From Periconia sp. R9002 (taxonomy: Eukaryota; Ascomycota; Dothideomycetes; Pleosporales; Periconiaceae): a DNA stretch of 64,000 nucleotides. The stretch's first letter is position 1, and every line of letters begins with the position of its first letter. A model generated the notes under the pieces. The model did not search any database. It saw nothing but the letters and a program-made list of their open reading frames with translations, and had not been told where the DNA came from. The position numbers and the translations under genes are program-made. Shown here in pieces: positions 11,863-21,949 of the stretch. Location of the stretch: contig JAMAHW010000096.1 of NCBI GenBank assembly GCA_023627715.1, positions 1 to 64,000 of the forward strand. The letters run 5' to 3'.

Positions 11863-13587
11863 TCAACGCATGACTCTGAGAGGGTGGCCCCCGGTGGTGA
11901 AAACCCAGCGATCCAGATTCGCAACATCGATTCCTGCAAAGGTAAGCCATAGATATTTCAAAGTCTCCGCCGCCCAGAAGCTCTCTTGCATATCAATCCA
12001 CCTGTCTGTCCCATCTCCGCTCCACTGCCCAGGCTCCACTCGATACACATCCGCAAGTTGCGCATATCCGTATGGAGCCTTACAATGCTTCTCCAACGCC
12101 TCGAACACTTCCCATGCCCAGTCACGAAACCTTGATTCTCCTGTGATGCGATACGCATAGAAAAGCGATTCGACATACTCGGGCCGGCCTTTGTACTGTG
12201 TTTCACCAGCCCAGACACCACTCTTTCGCCATTCGCGCTTGGCACGTTCGGTTGTGGGCATATAAATTGGGTCTTCATAGCCGAACTTGGGAATCCAGGA
12301 CCAAGTTTCCGGACCAATGTGCGAAGGTGTAGAATTGTACACGTGACGGCAGCCTTCGAGGAGAGCGAGCGCGAAGGTCTTAAATTCTGGTTTGTTGTAG
12401 GACTTGGAGGCAAGAAGAATGGTACCCGGTGCGAAACACGCGAGATGGCTTTGTCGGTTAAGGTACCACTTGTCGTTGCTGTGCCCAATGTACAAATGCT
12501 GCATGGCGTGGTCGGGGGCGGGGGCGGAACGAGTTCCTAAAGATTTTCGCAAAGACTCGAGTGCACGGACGAAGGTCGTTTTGTAGGTTTCAAGATGCTG
12601 ATCAGAAGGTGGTGCAAGGAGGGTTATCTTGAGGAGATGTTCGTAGTAGGAGTCATGGCCGGCATCCCAGCTGCGTTCACGGCCAACAGGAGCCCCCGTC
12701 GTGATATCAATTAGCCCATCGACTAATCCGGAATACGCTGGTGTCCATCTCGACCACACAAGGGAAGACCAGGCTAGTGTAGAGTTCTTCATGTAGATGG
12801 AGTCACCGATGAGTCTAGATAGAGCTCTGTTCTCAAGGATAGAAGAGGCAGCGTGTGAGGGACCGATAGCGGGCTGGTAATACTGCTTGCGTTCGGGATG
12901 CTCAATATATACAGACGGAGGCTCCGCCACGCCTTTGCCCTTGGAAAAATCAACACGAGGCCATGGCATACCGGTAGGCGTGTCATAGGCTGGACCCAGT
13001 GTGTTTGCCAATGTCACAGCTTGGGCGAGTATGCGGTCGCGCATCTGTTCCGTCATGGCTTCCTCCGGTATAACGCCAGCATCATACAAATCTACAAGCG
13101 ATATGAGTCCCCCCAGATATCGAGTCGATGTTTCAAACGGATCTACAAGATCTTCCGACCTCGTAAAGTCAATGGCAATTATATGCTGAACAGAGAGTGT
13201 CAGCTCATCCCATAATCCCATAAGTGCCAGCGTCGTCGCTGAATCGACAATAAAGCCTCCCCATCCAGTCCCAGTAGAAGAGTGGTTTCCAGAGACGGGG
13301 AGTATAGCGTCTTTGCCCCATGCATTCTGCTTGTATTTTTCGAAAGTGTACTTCATGGCATCCCGCACCTTCTCGCTCTTTTCCTCGTCCGCTCTTCCCG
13401 TGCCATTTTTCCATTCGAGCGACTGTATTTTTACGCCATACGTGGGCTTGCGAATATGTACAGTAGGGTTCGAGAACTCTTTTATGACGAGATAGAGGAT
13501 TAGGACGAGGACGGCGGCTAGGAGCTTGAAGGACGACTCTGGGTTATTCTGGAATTTTGACTTTCCCCAGCGGCGGAAGCCGGTCAT
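11863..13587 (-). CDS. Glycoside hydrolase family 47 alpha-1,2-mannosidase
   Basis: A single-exon gene for 574 residues, with type II membrane topology: a short cytosolic Lys/Arg N-terminus and one membrane segment at about residues 21-38 (LLAAVLVLILYLVIK). Class I (GH47) mannosidases trim mannose from N-glycans in the ER or Golgi. Family landmarks are GGFIVDSATTLALMGLWDE, FETSTRYLGGL, RPEYVESLFYAYRITG, YAQLADV and ESFWAAETLKYLWLTF. The final calcium/substrate loop reads FTTGGHP where the family usually has NTEAHP: the threonine is kept and the glutamate is replaced by glycine. Activity may therefore be altered. It is divergent from the small gene at 14003. Confidence 0.9.
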   Translation of the reverse strand: MTGFRRWGKSKFQNNPESSFKLLAAVLVLILYLVIKEFSNPTVHIRKPTYGVKIQSLEWKNGTGRADEEKSEKVRDAMKYTFEKYKQNAWGKDAILPVSGNHSSTGTGWGGFIVDSATTLALMGLWDELTLSVQHIIAIDFTRSEDLVDPFETSTRYLGGLISLVDLYDAGVIPEEAMTEQMRDRILAQAVTLANTLGPAYDTPTGMPWPRVDFSKGKGVAEPPSVYIEHPERKQYYQPAIGPSHAASSILENRALSRLIGDSIYMKNSTLAWSSLVWSRWTPAYSGLVDGLIDITTGAPVGRERSWDAGHDSYYEHLLKITLLAPPSDQHLETYKTTFVRALESLRKSLGTRSAPAPDHAMQHLYIGHSNDKWYLNRQSHLACFAPGTILLASKSYNKPEFKTFALALLEGCRHVYNSTPSHIGPETWSWIPKFGYEDPIYMPTTERAKREWRKSGVWAGETQYKGRPEYVESLFYAYRITGESRFRDWAWEVFEALEKHCKAPYGYAQLADVYRVEPGQWSGDGTDRWIDMQESFWAAETLKYLWLTFAGIDVANLDRWVFTTGGHPLRVMR

Positions 13588-14002
13588 TTCGGGCTTTTAT
13601 GGGAGGAAGAAGCCGGCGGGAGCGTTGTGGCCACAGATGTCGAGGGTGGAGGAAAACCATGGATGGATTCGACGTTGCGACGGAGGTGGTGCGGAGTTTG
13701 AGCTACGGGGGCAGTGGCATTATATGCGGCAGGTGCGCATCGAGGAGGGTAGGTACGGGCAGATTATGGAGAAATCCGAGTTGGAAATTGCGGGAATTCT
13801 CGTATATTTCTCTACAAGAGAAAGCCGGGCGGAGGGGATTGTAGGTATGTTGGAGTGTCGTGTCCTCGGGCGTGTATGGAGGAGGTTCATTTCAGAGTCT
13901 TGGCAATCAACGGCGCTAATTACCCCATCATCAAATCTCCACAAACGCCGAACCGTAGAGATACTACCCACTCATTCGACATCCTCAATTGACCCATTCG
14001 CG
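13588..14002. promoter_or_regulatory. Divergent promoter region
   Basis: 415 bases between the start codons of the GH47 gene (-) and the 68-residue membrane-protein gene (+). No convincing ORF and no unambiguous TATA box were recognised. Confidence 0.35.
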
Positions 14003-14273
14003 ATGGGCGTGTGGCAGTAAGTCCAGCTATCATGTCACTTCGTCATTGTACCTGCCAATCTGTGACTAACACCTGGGTAGATGGTATAAGGGTTTTGCGC
14101 CCAATACGCGAGTGCTCATAGGCCTCGGCATCATGGCATACGCGGGCGCGGGCATGTATCTATCGGATAAAGTTGAGGAAAAGCTGGGATTTGTGCCCAC
14201 CGAGCAGGACAAGAAAGAGCTGGAAGATGCGATACCCAAAATATCGGTGGTGGAGAGAAGGAGTCGAGAGTAA
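14003..14273 (+). CDS. Small single-pass membrane protein (68 aa)
   Basis: Two exons, 14003-14016 and 14081-14273, are joined over an intron with GTAAGT, a GTGACTAAC branch site and TAG. The protein begins MGVWQWYKGFAPNTR, has one hydrophobic Gly/Ala-rich segment (VLIGLGIMAYAGAGMYL, residues about 16-32) and ends in a charged helix with PTEQDKKELEDAIPK. The tiny first exon hides it from simple ORF finding. The shape resembles small inner-membrane mitochondrial proteins of fungi, but I do not recognise a named family. It is transcribed away from GH47 and toward the gene at 14514. Confidence 0.65.
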
Positions 14274-14513
14274 TGGCAGGGACAAGTGCGCTGGCGGAGG
14301 AACTATCTGTGCTATGGTCGTACCCAGGCTGTGAGCTCAATGCGTCACTCCTGTGTTGTATGACTCACTTGAAGTCTCTATCGCAGAGGTATAAGAATGG
14401 GTCTTTGGTACGCAGTTGTCGATTCTACACCATCACTCAGAGACGAACACACTTTCGAACACCTACCTGGACCGGGCACTTGTGCAAGAAATACATATCA
14501 TACAAACTACTGT

Positions 14514-14907
14514 TTAACCGACCATCTCAGCTCCACTTCTACACTCATCATGCTGTGTGGATTGTTCCCCCGGATTCGACGTGGGAAGAGGGCTCATCGC
14601 GAAAGCGATAACGAAACGGAACACCAGCACCCTCAGCCCAAACATGATCATACTACTTAAGATGACTATCAATACGCTCTTGGCGTGCGTCGCCCAGAAA
14701 CTAGGACCCCCGTAGAATGCAATCGCCATCCAAAACCCAGGCGCCGCTATTAAGAAACTATGAGAGGGTCCAAGTTTGCCCCAATATCTGGTGGTTGGGG
14801 GGGAAGACTTAGCTGCTAGGTATTACTCCTACACTAGCCATTTTTTGTATCAATATATACTCATTTGTAACATAGTCGACGTTGGTCCGAGGCCCCCCTG
14901 CGACCAT
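14514..14907 (-). CDS. Small membrane protein (106 aa), two exons
   Basis: Exons 14907-14861 and 14787-14514 join in phase over a 73-base intron (GTATAT donor, Pro-tract and CCACCAG acceptor). The product starts MVAGGPRTNVDYVTNEYWGK and continues with two hydrophobic segments (FLIAAPGFWMAIAFY and VLIVILSSMIMFGLRVLVF). It ends in a polar tail of about 30 residues. No named family is recognised. Support comes from the clean splice phase, continuous protein-like sequence across the junction and the membrane-protein composition. An alternative is a chance frame, judged less likely. Confidence 0.55.
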
Positions 14908-15292
14908 TCTGTATTTCTATCCACATCTTTTATTGTATTACTGTGGCCATCAATATATCCATGTTTATTCCAGTTTTTTTTTCAGTGACAAATCGTGCCA
15001 TCTCCCTCGTTGGTCGGTACCTGCTTCCCAAATACCCATGTCGCGTACACAATGTGTAGCCATGACTTGCATATAATTCGTCAGCCAATACCTTCTTCTC
15101 CCCATCAACCGGAAAGTTTGTATCAGCCCGCGGATCCCCTCGTCGCCTTCGATCAACAATATCTACACTCCGCTAACACCCACTCAATGTGCCGACCGTT
15201 TCTGTTCAAAAGTCTACATCATTTCTTCGAAGAGCGACGCCAAGATCGATACATCAGCCGCAAATAAAAGGACCCTCATACCACGCTCGCAC
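14908..15292. other. Intergenic region
   Basis: No gene is recognised. It is the 5' flank of both the two-exon membrane-protein gene and the cysteine-rich ORF. Confidence 0.35.
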
Positions 15293-15631
15293 ATGTTCTT
15301 AAAAACTCCCATCGGCTCCCTAAAACGCAAAACGACCCGCTTCAGCCGCGAACGTAAAAAACCTACGATCTCCCAAGAGCCCTTGCCGTGTGGTTGTCTG
15401 TGCGACTGCCGCGCTTGCAGAAGTGCCTATAGCAGTCTAAATTCTCAAGAAACATGCCAGTGTCCCTGCGTCAACTGTACGTATTGTCTGCAAAAACCCG
15501 ACAATTACGCGGGGGACCAGTACCTTCGAGATAGTTATAAAAGAGGAGGCTATGGTGAAAATGATTCTGTCGGACAACAACAATCTGCTAAGGACTCTGA
15601 GAATCACGCACTTAAATCGCCTTCCAAGTAA
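15293..15631 (+). CDS. Small cysteine-rich ORF (112 aa), hypothetical
   Basis: An intact ATG-to-stop frame. The first 30 residues are basic (Lys/Arg), then two tight cysteine clusters follow, CGCLCDCRAC and CQCPCVNCTYC, with ten cysteines over about 35 residues and a 13-residue polar spacer. The last 40 residues are polar and disordered-looking. There is no signal peptide, so it is unlike secreted cysteine-rich effectors. The clusters could bind zinc or another metal, which is inference. No family is recognised and expression is unproven. Confidence 0.35.
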   Translation: MFLKTPIGSLKRKTTRFSRERKKPTISQEPLPCGCLCDCRACRSAYSSLNSQETCQCPCVNCTYCLQKPDNYAGDQYLRDSYKRGGYGENDSVGQQQSAKDSENHALKSPSK

Positions 15632-16597
15632 TAATCAGTGGACCCGCCTCCCGGCTGAACATAATATGGATACATTCTGTTTGAGAATTGGGGGAATCGA
15701 TAATGGGGTGTATGACGGAATCATTTGCCGACTGAGGACTCTCCGCGAAAGAGTTGGTTTCGGACATCTTTCCCCTCAGTCTATCTGTTTTCCTCTCACG
15801 TCCTAACATGCATTTTCACTCCGGTTTCCCTTTTGTTCTTTTTTTAATGACAAAAGGCTGATCGATGGAAATGCCTTATCTTGATAATGTTGTATTCGAG
15901 TGTCAATTTCTCAAGTCTGAACACTCATTCTCCACTAATCCATCCATACTCTTGTTCTCGATATGTGTTGAATAATATTGTAAGGTACAATGTAAAACAT
16001 ATTTTTTGTTTGCTGCTGTCTATGTGACCTTTCAGGTGTATAGTTCGTTTCCATTTTCGCTTTGTCGTGGGAAGAAGTTGAGAACAATTCAAGATTGAAT
16101 GGAATGGGGTTCTGGTAAAGGTACTATGAAACCCAATGCAGACACATTTGAACGTAGAGTGAGTGGGACAGTGATGAGTTGTACATCCAGGGAATGGTTC
16201 GCGCATGGTATGATGGAAACTCTTCCTAACGTACCCTCATCATCTTTTGATGAAAATACTCAATCCAGTCATCGCAATGCTGATGCTAAATACGTCCCAC
16301 AAACCACTTACAGCTGGTTACATCATCTTAGGAGAAATTGTAACTCAATATCTTCCATGGAATTGGGCCTCACTGCGGTCGTTCAAACCTCCGACTTCAA
16401 TCCTGTCACACAAATCAGTTATGACGATGCCTGGCTTGTACAAACCTTCCAGTCACAAAACGTATATAAATATCAAGCCAACAACACACTCCATACAAAA
16501 CCCAGAACGTTCCCAAACACTCCATCCCCCCAAAACCCACAAACCCCCACCCAGCAAAAAGACTCCCTTACCCCAACCAAACCCAAAACCGCACAGC
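15632..16597. other. Intergenic region with candidate promoter
   Basis: No convincing gene is seen. The end of this stretch has a TATA-like box (16463-16472) followed by a C/A-rich leader, consistent with transcription toward the ORF at 16598. Confidence 0.4.
16463..16472 (+). promoter_or_regulatory. TATA-like box
   Basis: TATATAAATA lies about 125 bases before the ATG at 16598. It is followed by a C/A-rich, G-poor leader as often seen in fungal 5' untranslated regions. Confidence 0.4.
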
Positions 16598-16900
16598 ATG
16601 TGTTTCATCTTCTCAGGCAATGCGGCAGCACCTAACCGAAAAGCCGCACACGCAAAGAAAAAAAGTAAGCAAGAAGTTAAGCTGGAAGCCAAGAGAGCAA
16701 AAACACCTCCACGCCCTCCCACGCCTCCTTTACAAGCTGCATACACTCGACCCCGCAGAGCAGACGGGCAGGAGTTAGACCAGTGGAGGCTAACAGATAC
16801 GGCTACGTACGGATATCGTGATCTTACCTTGGTGATCCCTACGCCGAGTGAATCTTCTAGGGGTGCTGAGGACGGGGGGAGGGGTTCGAACGAGGGATGA
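16598..16900 (+). CDS. Small basic Pro-rich protein (100 aa), hypothetical
   Basis: The ATG at 16598 starts a 100-residue protein beginning MCFIFSGNAAAPNRKAAHAK, followed by a Lys/Arg-rich stretch, then TPPRPPTPP and an acidic, Ser/Gly-rich end. The frame is open further upstream (to 16247), but the C/A-rich leader and TATA-like box argue for this ATG. No family is recognised. Low complexity means a chance frame cannot be excluded. Confidence 0.4.
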   Translation: MCFIFSGNAAAPNRKAAHAKKKSKQEVKLEAKRAKTPPRPPTPPLQAAYTRPRRADGQELDQWRLTDTATYGYRDLTLVIPTPSESSRGAEDGGRGSNEG

Positions 16901-17574
16901 GATGGAGGTGAAGGTGGAGAGTTGGGGGTTTGAGTGATTTAGTTTGGGGGAAGATTGAGGTGAAAGGGAGACGTGTGGGGGGTGTAGATGGGTGGGAGGG
17001 AATGGCTGGGTTAGGTTTTTTTTCCAGGATATTTTTCTTTGGTGGAAAGGTTGGTTTGGAGTGGTGGTTTTATTTTCGTTTGTTTCAAATCGTTGGTCGC
17101 TTCTAGATTTTTTCTCTCCACCGTTTTTTTTCTCTGTTTTGTCGAATGTGTCCTTCTTCCTCAGTGCTTTCGCTGTGTCCTTGGTTTGTTCTCTTCCCAT
17201 TTCTTTTTTTGCTTTCATATGTATCACATCAACCATCTACTGTTTTTTTCTATCTCCGTATCGTTGTAAATGTCTCATAGTGGTGGTTAACTCCATGATG
17301 TCGAGCAACGGAGGTCCAAAATTAGATAATCGGGCCGTGTGCTACTCTCCTATTCTACTATGGGAAGAGTTCGTGCATGAAGCGAGTGATCTACAAATGA
17401 CAAAATTTTCATGTTTCCTTGTCAATTTTTTCCTTGTCAATCATTATATTAAAGCGCGAATGATCTTCGCAATGACCCCGTCTACAATACATATGATTCC
17501 CGATGGTTACAAGAGCAGCTACAAGAGCCAAATCAAAGAGATTAAAGTTCCTGAAAAGAACTTTTATTCATCCT
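16901..17574. other. Intergenic region, T-rich
   Basis: A G-rich and then T-rich (T-tract) stretch between the small ORF and the 3' end of the acetyltransferase gene. Long frames across it are low complexity. No gene is seen. Confidence 0.4.
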
Positions 17575-18475
17575 TCACTCGCCCTGATCCTCCATCGGGA
17601 AAGGATTCCCATCTATCATATCCCAGTCCCCTCCGCAAGGCCTCCACATGGCGGTGATGGTTGGTGGCGTCAAGTCATGTTGACAACGCCGCCATTCATC
17701 ACTTGCGTTTTCCCTGGTACTATCGAGCTCAACTATTGCAAGAGGCTTGAAGTTGAAGCGCTCATAAAGCGGGATTCCCATCGCTGACGCCTCCATCCAG
17801 CATTCAAGCGTGAGCTTGTCTGCCTCGTTGATTCCTTGTTCCATAAACATGACACCTATGCCTTTGCGGCGATGCCCAGGCACTACTGACATCCAATTGA
17901 GTGCTGCCTATGTTAGCGGCTGCCGGTGATAAGTAGGGTAGCAGGGATATGGCAGCATACCAAGATAAGGCCGGTTCATCCACTGGAGCCGCCGATGATA
18001 GATTTTGTTCAAGATCAGCTCGCAAAACTCACGATAATCTCCCTCGGGCCACCAAGGCGCTGTCAAAGGTTGAGGGTTTGCATCTGGCTTCGATGTGAAT
18101 ATTTGCCACTGGCAGCAGCCAACGGGTTTAAGTGATGCCTACATAAGTGAGTGTAAAGTTAGTAAAGTAAGAAACTGTATTTTCGAGGGCACACTTTTGG
18201 AGTATACTTACGGTGTCAATGACGTAGAACCAGTTGCTAGCTGGATCGCCTTTGTGTTGTTCCCAAAGCCGTTTCTTCGCTTCAACCAGACATTTCTCAC
18301 GGTCCGCAGATGTGTATCCCAGAACCGGAAAGACGATCTGGATGATTGGATCGTACGGAGAATGGTTGGCCGCCCATATCACGTCCATAACATGGCTCAT
18401 CTCGTCCTCCGTTTCCACCTTTTTCAAGATATATTTGGGTGCGGGATCGGGAGCAGGTGGAACGATTGAACCCAT
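17575..18475 (-). CDS. GNAT-family N-acetyltransferase
   Basis: A predicted 256-residue protein with three exons: 18475-18212, 18138-17961 and 17903-17575. The start at 18475 (MGSIVPPAPDP) is preferred over an in-frame upstream codon. The C-terminal half carries the GNAT acetyl-CoA loop, MSVVPGHRRKGIGVMFMEQG (motif A, R/Q-x2-G-x-G/A), and GIPLYERFNFKPL (motif B), as in fungal GNATs that acetylate small molecules or amino groups. The N-terminal half matches the usual fungal GNAT pattern (HVMDVIWAANHSPYDP, WFYVIDT). It lies divergent to the UstYa-like gene with a 0.64 kb shared upstream region, so it may belong to the same small cluster. The substrate is unknown. Confidence 0.85.
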
Positions 18476-19117
18476 TTTGCCAGGGCACACGGCGTAATGT
18501 TCGCAACGGCTTCACGCCTTTCAGGTGGAGGCTGTATACAGTCTCGCGGTGACAGCGGAGCAGTATTGTGCGAGTTATAATAAGTAAAAGTAACATGGGT
18601 ACTACATTGACTGTTTGGGCGAATGACCATGCTCGATTAGGAAGGAGTGCCCCGTTTTGGTTTAGCTTCTCCGACGGCGTTGAATCGTCACACCCTTTTG
18701 CGTGAAGACATGATAACAACACAATGCTTCATCCTACAAATATATGAAGAACGATAGCACCTACTAAGTAAGGTGAGCTTGGGAAGCTCGGGGTTTGATG
18801 GTCATACCCGATACAGCCTTACATCCGGACTTGTCTTTCACGAAGGATTTGCATATTCCCCAGTTGAGAGACTGGTCACATCGCGTACGACTATCACTGT
18901 CACATGTGGTCCGAAATCGGCGTTGCATTGATCACAGTTTGCAAAGGGTCCGAGCTTGAGTTACCGACTGTGTGTTCACGATAAACGAATGTGACGGCAA
19001 ACGACTAGCATCTGTGGCGTTTGAATAGGCGTGGGGCTTAGCTTTGGATTATCCGTTCTGATTGATCCATGGGCGGCGGCCAGCTGCCATCATGCCCAAA
19101 GTACCATCAACTTCGCC
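18476..19117. promoter_or_regulatory. Divergent promoter, GNAT / UstYa-like
   Basis: 642 bases between the two start codons, with no credible ORF. Divergent sharing is compatible with co-regulation, but no specific binding site is recognised. Confidence 0.35.
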
Positions 19118-20088
19118 ATGGAACAAAATCACGACTATCGTCCAGTGAATAGGGATGAAGAAGATCAAGAGGGGGTGAATGTCGATGAGAAGAGTCTCGG
19201 AGTCGACTGGAGCGACCATACGCAAATTATCCCCACGCACACCCGCAGTTTCATCATTTGCATGTCCATTTTTCTGATGTCCCTGGCAACGAACGTTTTG
19301 CTCGTTATAGACAATGGACGTCTTCGCAACCAAAACCGAGATTGGGGAATGTCAGATTATAGTAAGTGCTCCCGCGTATTCCCTGGACCTACGCACTGAT
19401 GGTTGCAGGCGGCTCAACTTTCAATGTTAAAATCCCATATCGTACGCATAATGAGTATTGGAATCTCAACGATAGCCGCGAAGAACTAGATGCTGCGTGG
19501 GATGCGTTAGACACCGACCCTATGGCCGTGGCTCTTCACGATGAATACGCAAAGAGCATTGGGCTCGGCCCATCTACTCGTTTTCCTTGGGATACGGAAC
19601 GAAGCATCTACTATGTCAAAGGGTTCCACGATCTACACTGTCTGGTACTGTTCATCTCGCTCAATACCATCACGATGGACTGACCACCAGAACAGAAACT
19701 TGTTCGCAAAGCCATAGTCTCGAAGCATTTCCAGGAGAATCATACATTTTCTTTGAACCATCTTCTCCACTGCCTAGACGGATTGCGACAGGACGTCATG
19801 TGCTTTGCGGACGATACCCCGATGCCAGCGAAGGTCGCCCATCATGTTGGCGATGGTCAAGTACGAAGATGTCGCGACTGGGACAAGCTTACAGCGTGGG
19901 CTACGCGAATCGATCAGCATGCTTGCCATAGCTTTGATGACTATCGAGAAGCGACAAATACGCTTGAGCTTTTCGCGTTCTGCCCCGATAATTCGCCATA
20001 CAAGGCTGTGATGGAGGCTTATTTTGATTATCATGGCCACAAAGATGGATACGCGGGAAAAGCAAAAGGACATGACGTGATTTTCTGA
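19118..20088 (+). CDS. UstYa-family (DUF3328) oxidase
   Basis: A predicted 290-residue protein. Exons are 19118-19361, 19409-19644 and 19696-20088, in consistent phase. The start at 19118 gives a polar N-terminus and one membrane segment (about residues 44-65, SFIICMSIFLMSLATNVLLV). The lumenal domain has both hallmark motifs of the family: HDLHC (155-159) and HLLHC (182-186), the proposed copper ligands. A WDTERSIYYVKGFHDLHCL lead and a DWDKLTAWATR tail follow the usual family layout. Known UstYa-type proteins oxidatively modify or cyclise peptides in fungal RiPP (ustiloxin, phomopsin, asperipin) and some other pathways. Immediately downstream is a small secreted peptide gene, its possible substrate. 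Confidence 0.9.
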
Positions 20089-20658
20089 GAGGGAAATACG
20101 CTATGAGCTCAAGAAGACGGCTTTGATTAGAAACAGCGGTGTAAAAACGGATCATCGCGAAGGACCGTGGCATTCAGCAACTCAATGATGCATTTACCCA
20201 TCCTGGCTACTTTCATGGGCCTCATACTTCTTTCGAATCAGATAAAGTGGATGTGACATTGAACTCCTGCCACCCAATCTCGATTCGGCACTAAATGCAA
20301 CACCAATCAACAGCCAAAAATTTCATCACGACACGGATGTGCGAAAACGTCCCGACTTTCCCCACGCAGCTCTACAACAATGTTACCCATATCCACCACA
20401 ACCTTCCTTGCGTCGCATCACATCCGGATTGTGGGACAACAGAATGCTCTTTTCGATGCTGGAAGATCGGGAGCTTGCCTTTTGGCGCTTCACATTCAAC
20501 GTAGCGGTGTACTATGCTACCTGTCACTTTTTCCATCCAAAATCCCCCTTCATGATCCCAATATATAACGAACCCATCAAATCCGCTCCATAGCTTTCGA
20601 TATAACTTTCTACAACAGTGCCCACTCGATACAGTCGTTAACAAACACTCGAAAAATC
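20089..20658. promoter_or_regulatory. Upstream region of the peptide gene
   Basis: 570 bases between the UstYa-like gene and the small peptide gene. A TATATAA box at 20562-20568 lies about 90 bases before the ATG at 20659. No other gene is seen. Confidence 0.5.
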
Positions 20659-20886
20659 ATGCACCTCTTCACCCTCTTCGCATCATTGGTGGCAACCACC
20701 CTCGCAAGCCCCGTCCCACCTACTCGCGAAGTCGAAGCTCTCCAGCCCGAGTCTGTCGATAGTCGCGGAGTCTTTAACATTCTTCACATCGCTGATCCGA
20801 ATCACGTCGACAAACGCGGTCTTCTTCATGTCGAGGTTGAAGTGCCAAACCCTGATGGGATAGATCGGCTCCGCGCCTCGCTTTGA
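20659..20886 (+). CDS. Small secreted peptide with Kex2-like site; candidate RiPP precursor
   Basis: A 75-residue protein with a signal peptide (MHLFTLFASLVATTLA, residues 1-16), a short propeptide SPVPPTREVEALQPESVDSR, and two similar 17-residue units. Unit 1 is GVFNILHIADPNHVDKR and unit 2 is GLLHVEVEVPNPDGIDR. It ends LRASL. The KR before unit 2 is a canonical Kex2 cleavage site. SR and DR flank the other borders. Kex2-processed, signal-bearing precursors with repeated cores are the substrates of UstYa oxidases, and one such gene sits 570 bases upstream in the same orientation. The repeats are degenerate and only one KR is present, so it could instead be an ordinary small secreted protein. 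Confidence 0.55.
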   Translation: MHLFTLFASLVATTLASPVPPTREVEALQPESVDSRGVFNILHIADPNHVDKRGLLHVEVEVPNPDGIDRLRASL

Positions 20887-21949
20887 ATCCTGCTCTTGCA
20901 CAAAGGATAAGAGGGTTAGTAATTAGTGGGTAAATTTCTTAGTCAGTGAGATATCTTGCTCTTTGCTGACCTAATGTAGAGAAAAAGATGCGCGAGACGC
21001 GCCGAGTGATTAGAAATTTGGGATGTTGAGATTTTGGGAGGCCACAGAGGATCGACTAGTTTACTGTCCTTACCGATTCAGCAGTGTTGAGCTGTCTTCA
21101 TGTAGCTTCAAATTCAGTTAAAATCTATATGCAGAACCACATGTTGTGAACACTGTGATAATCATTCCTCTATTAAACCACGCCATTTGTGTCGAACTAT
21201 CGATTACCGCATATTGACTGGCATGAAAAAACCAACTGAAACATCTCCTCTCTTAGTGAACACAGCATTCTCTCCCGGGGAGCTTTAGCCGGGGTGGGTC
21301 ATATGGGTAACTTCCGGCGAACCTACCGTCTATTCTATCAGTTATTGGCTTGTGCTGCGCATACGGCGCTCGGCTACTGCTGTGCTACATATATGTTGCA
21401 ATGGTACCACCTCACCGCTTGAGAAATGAAACATGGTTACACACAATGGAACAATGCAATACCCGAGAACTGGTTGTACCGTGTTCTACATTTGACGCTA
21501 AATTTCTTGCTAACGCGGAGTTCCTCCTTGCTTGCGGCCCTGGTTGAGCGATCTCCTTGCTTTCCGTGCCACGTAATTCAACCAGCCAAGTTCTAGTTCT
21601 TGACTTTCCAGTTGTTGATGTGATCAGACGGGTAGTTCGAGTCGCCGACCTGTCCTGCTGTACTTATCTCATGACTCCCACTGACCTGGTAGAAGTGCTA
21701 CGCAAAATGCGTTGGAAACACAGGCGTCTACCTCTATCTGATCTAAGTCCAATGAAATAGAATGACCACTTTCGCTACCCAGTGCTCGTGATTCTGTAAA
21801 ACAACATCTTTCCAGAATTTCAAACAATTTATTATCACAATCTTGCTCACATATCTCTTCACCGTTATACCCATTGCTTTTTACACGCGCACATCAAGGT
21901 TCTAGCCAGGCCGAAATGATATAGGCTGCGCTCAGCTAGTGATGGTAAG
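20887..21949. other. Intergenic region
   Basis: About 1 kb with no protein-like frame in either strand. Confidence 0.4.

Noticed and set aside
11525..12160. 211-residue + strand frame
   Set aside because: It overlaps the 3' end of GH47 on the opposite strand. No recognisable domain.
16880..16895. tRNA-like T-loop string (GGTTCGAAC)
   Set aside because: No cloverleaf arms around it. The other GGTTCGA strings (about 13470, 40710 and 48700) lie in or beside coding exons. No tRNA supported.
16790..17236. 148-residue - strand frame, Lys/Thr/Pro-rich
   Set aside because: Low complexity with no features. It overlaps the intergenic T-rich tract.
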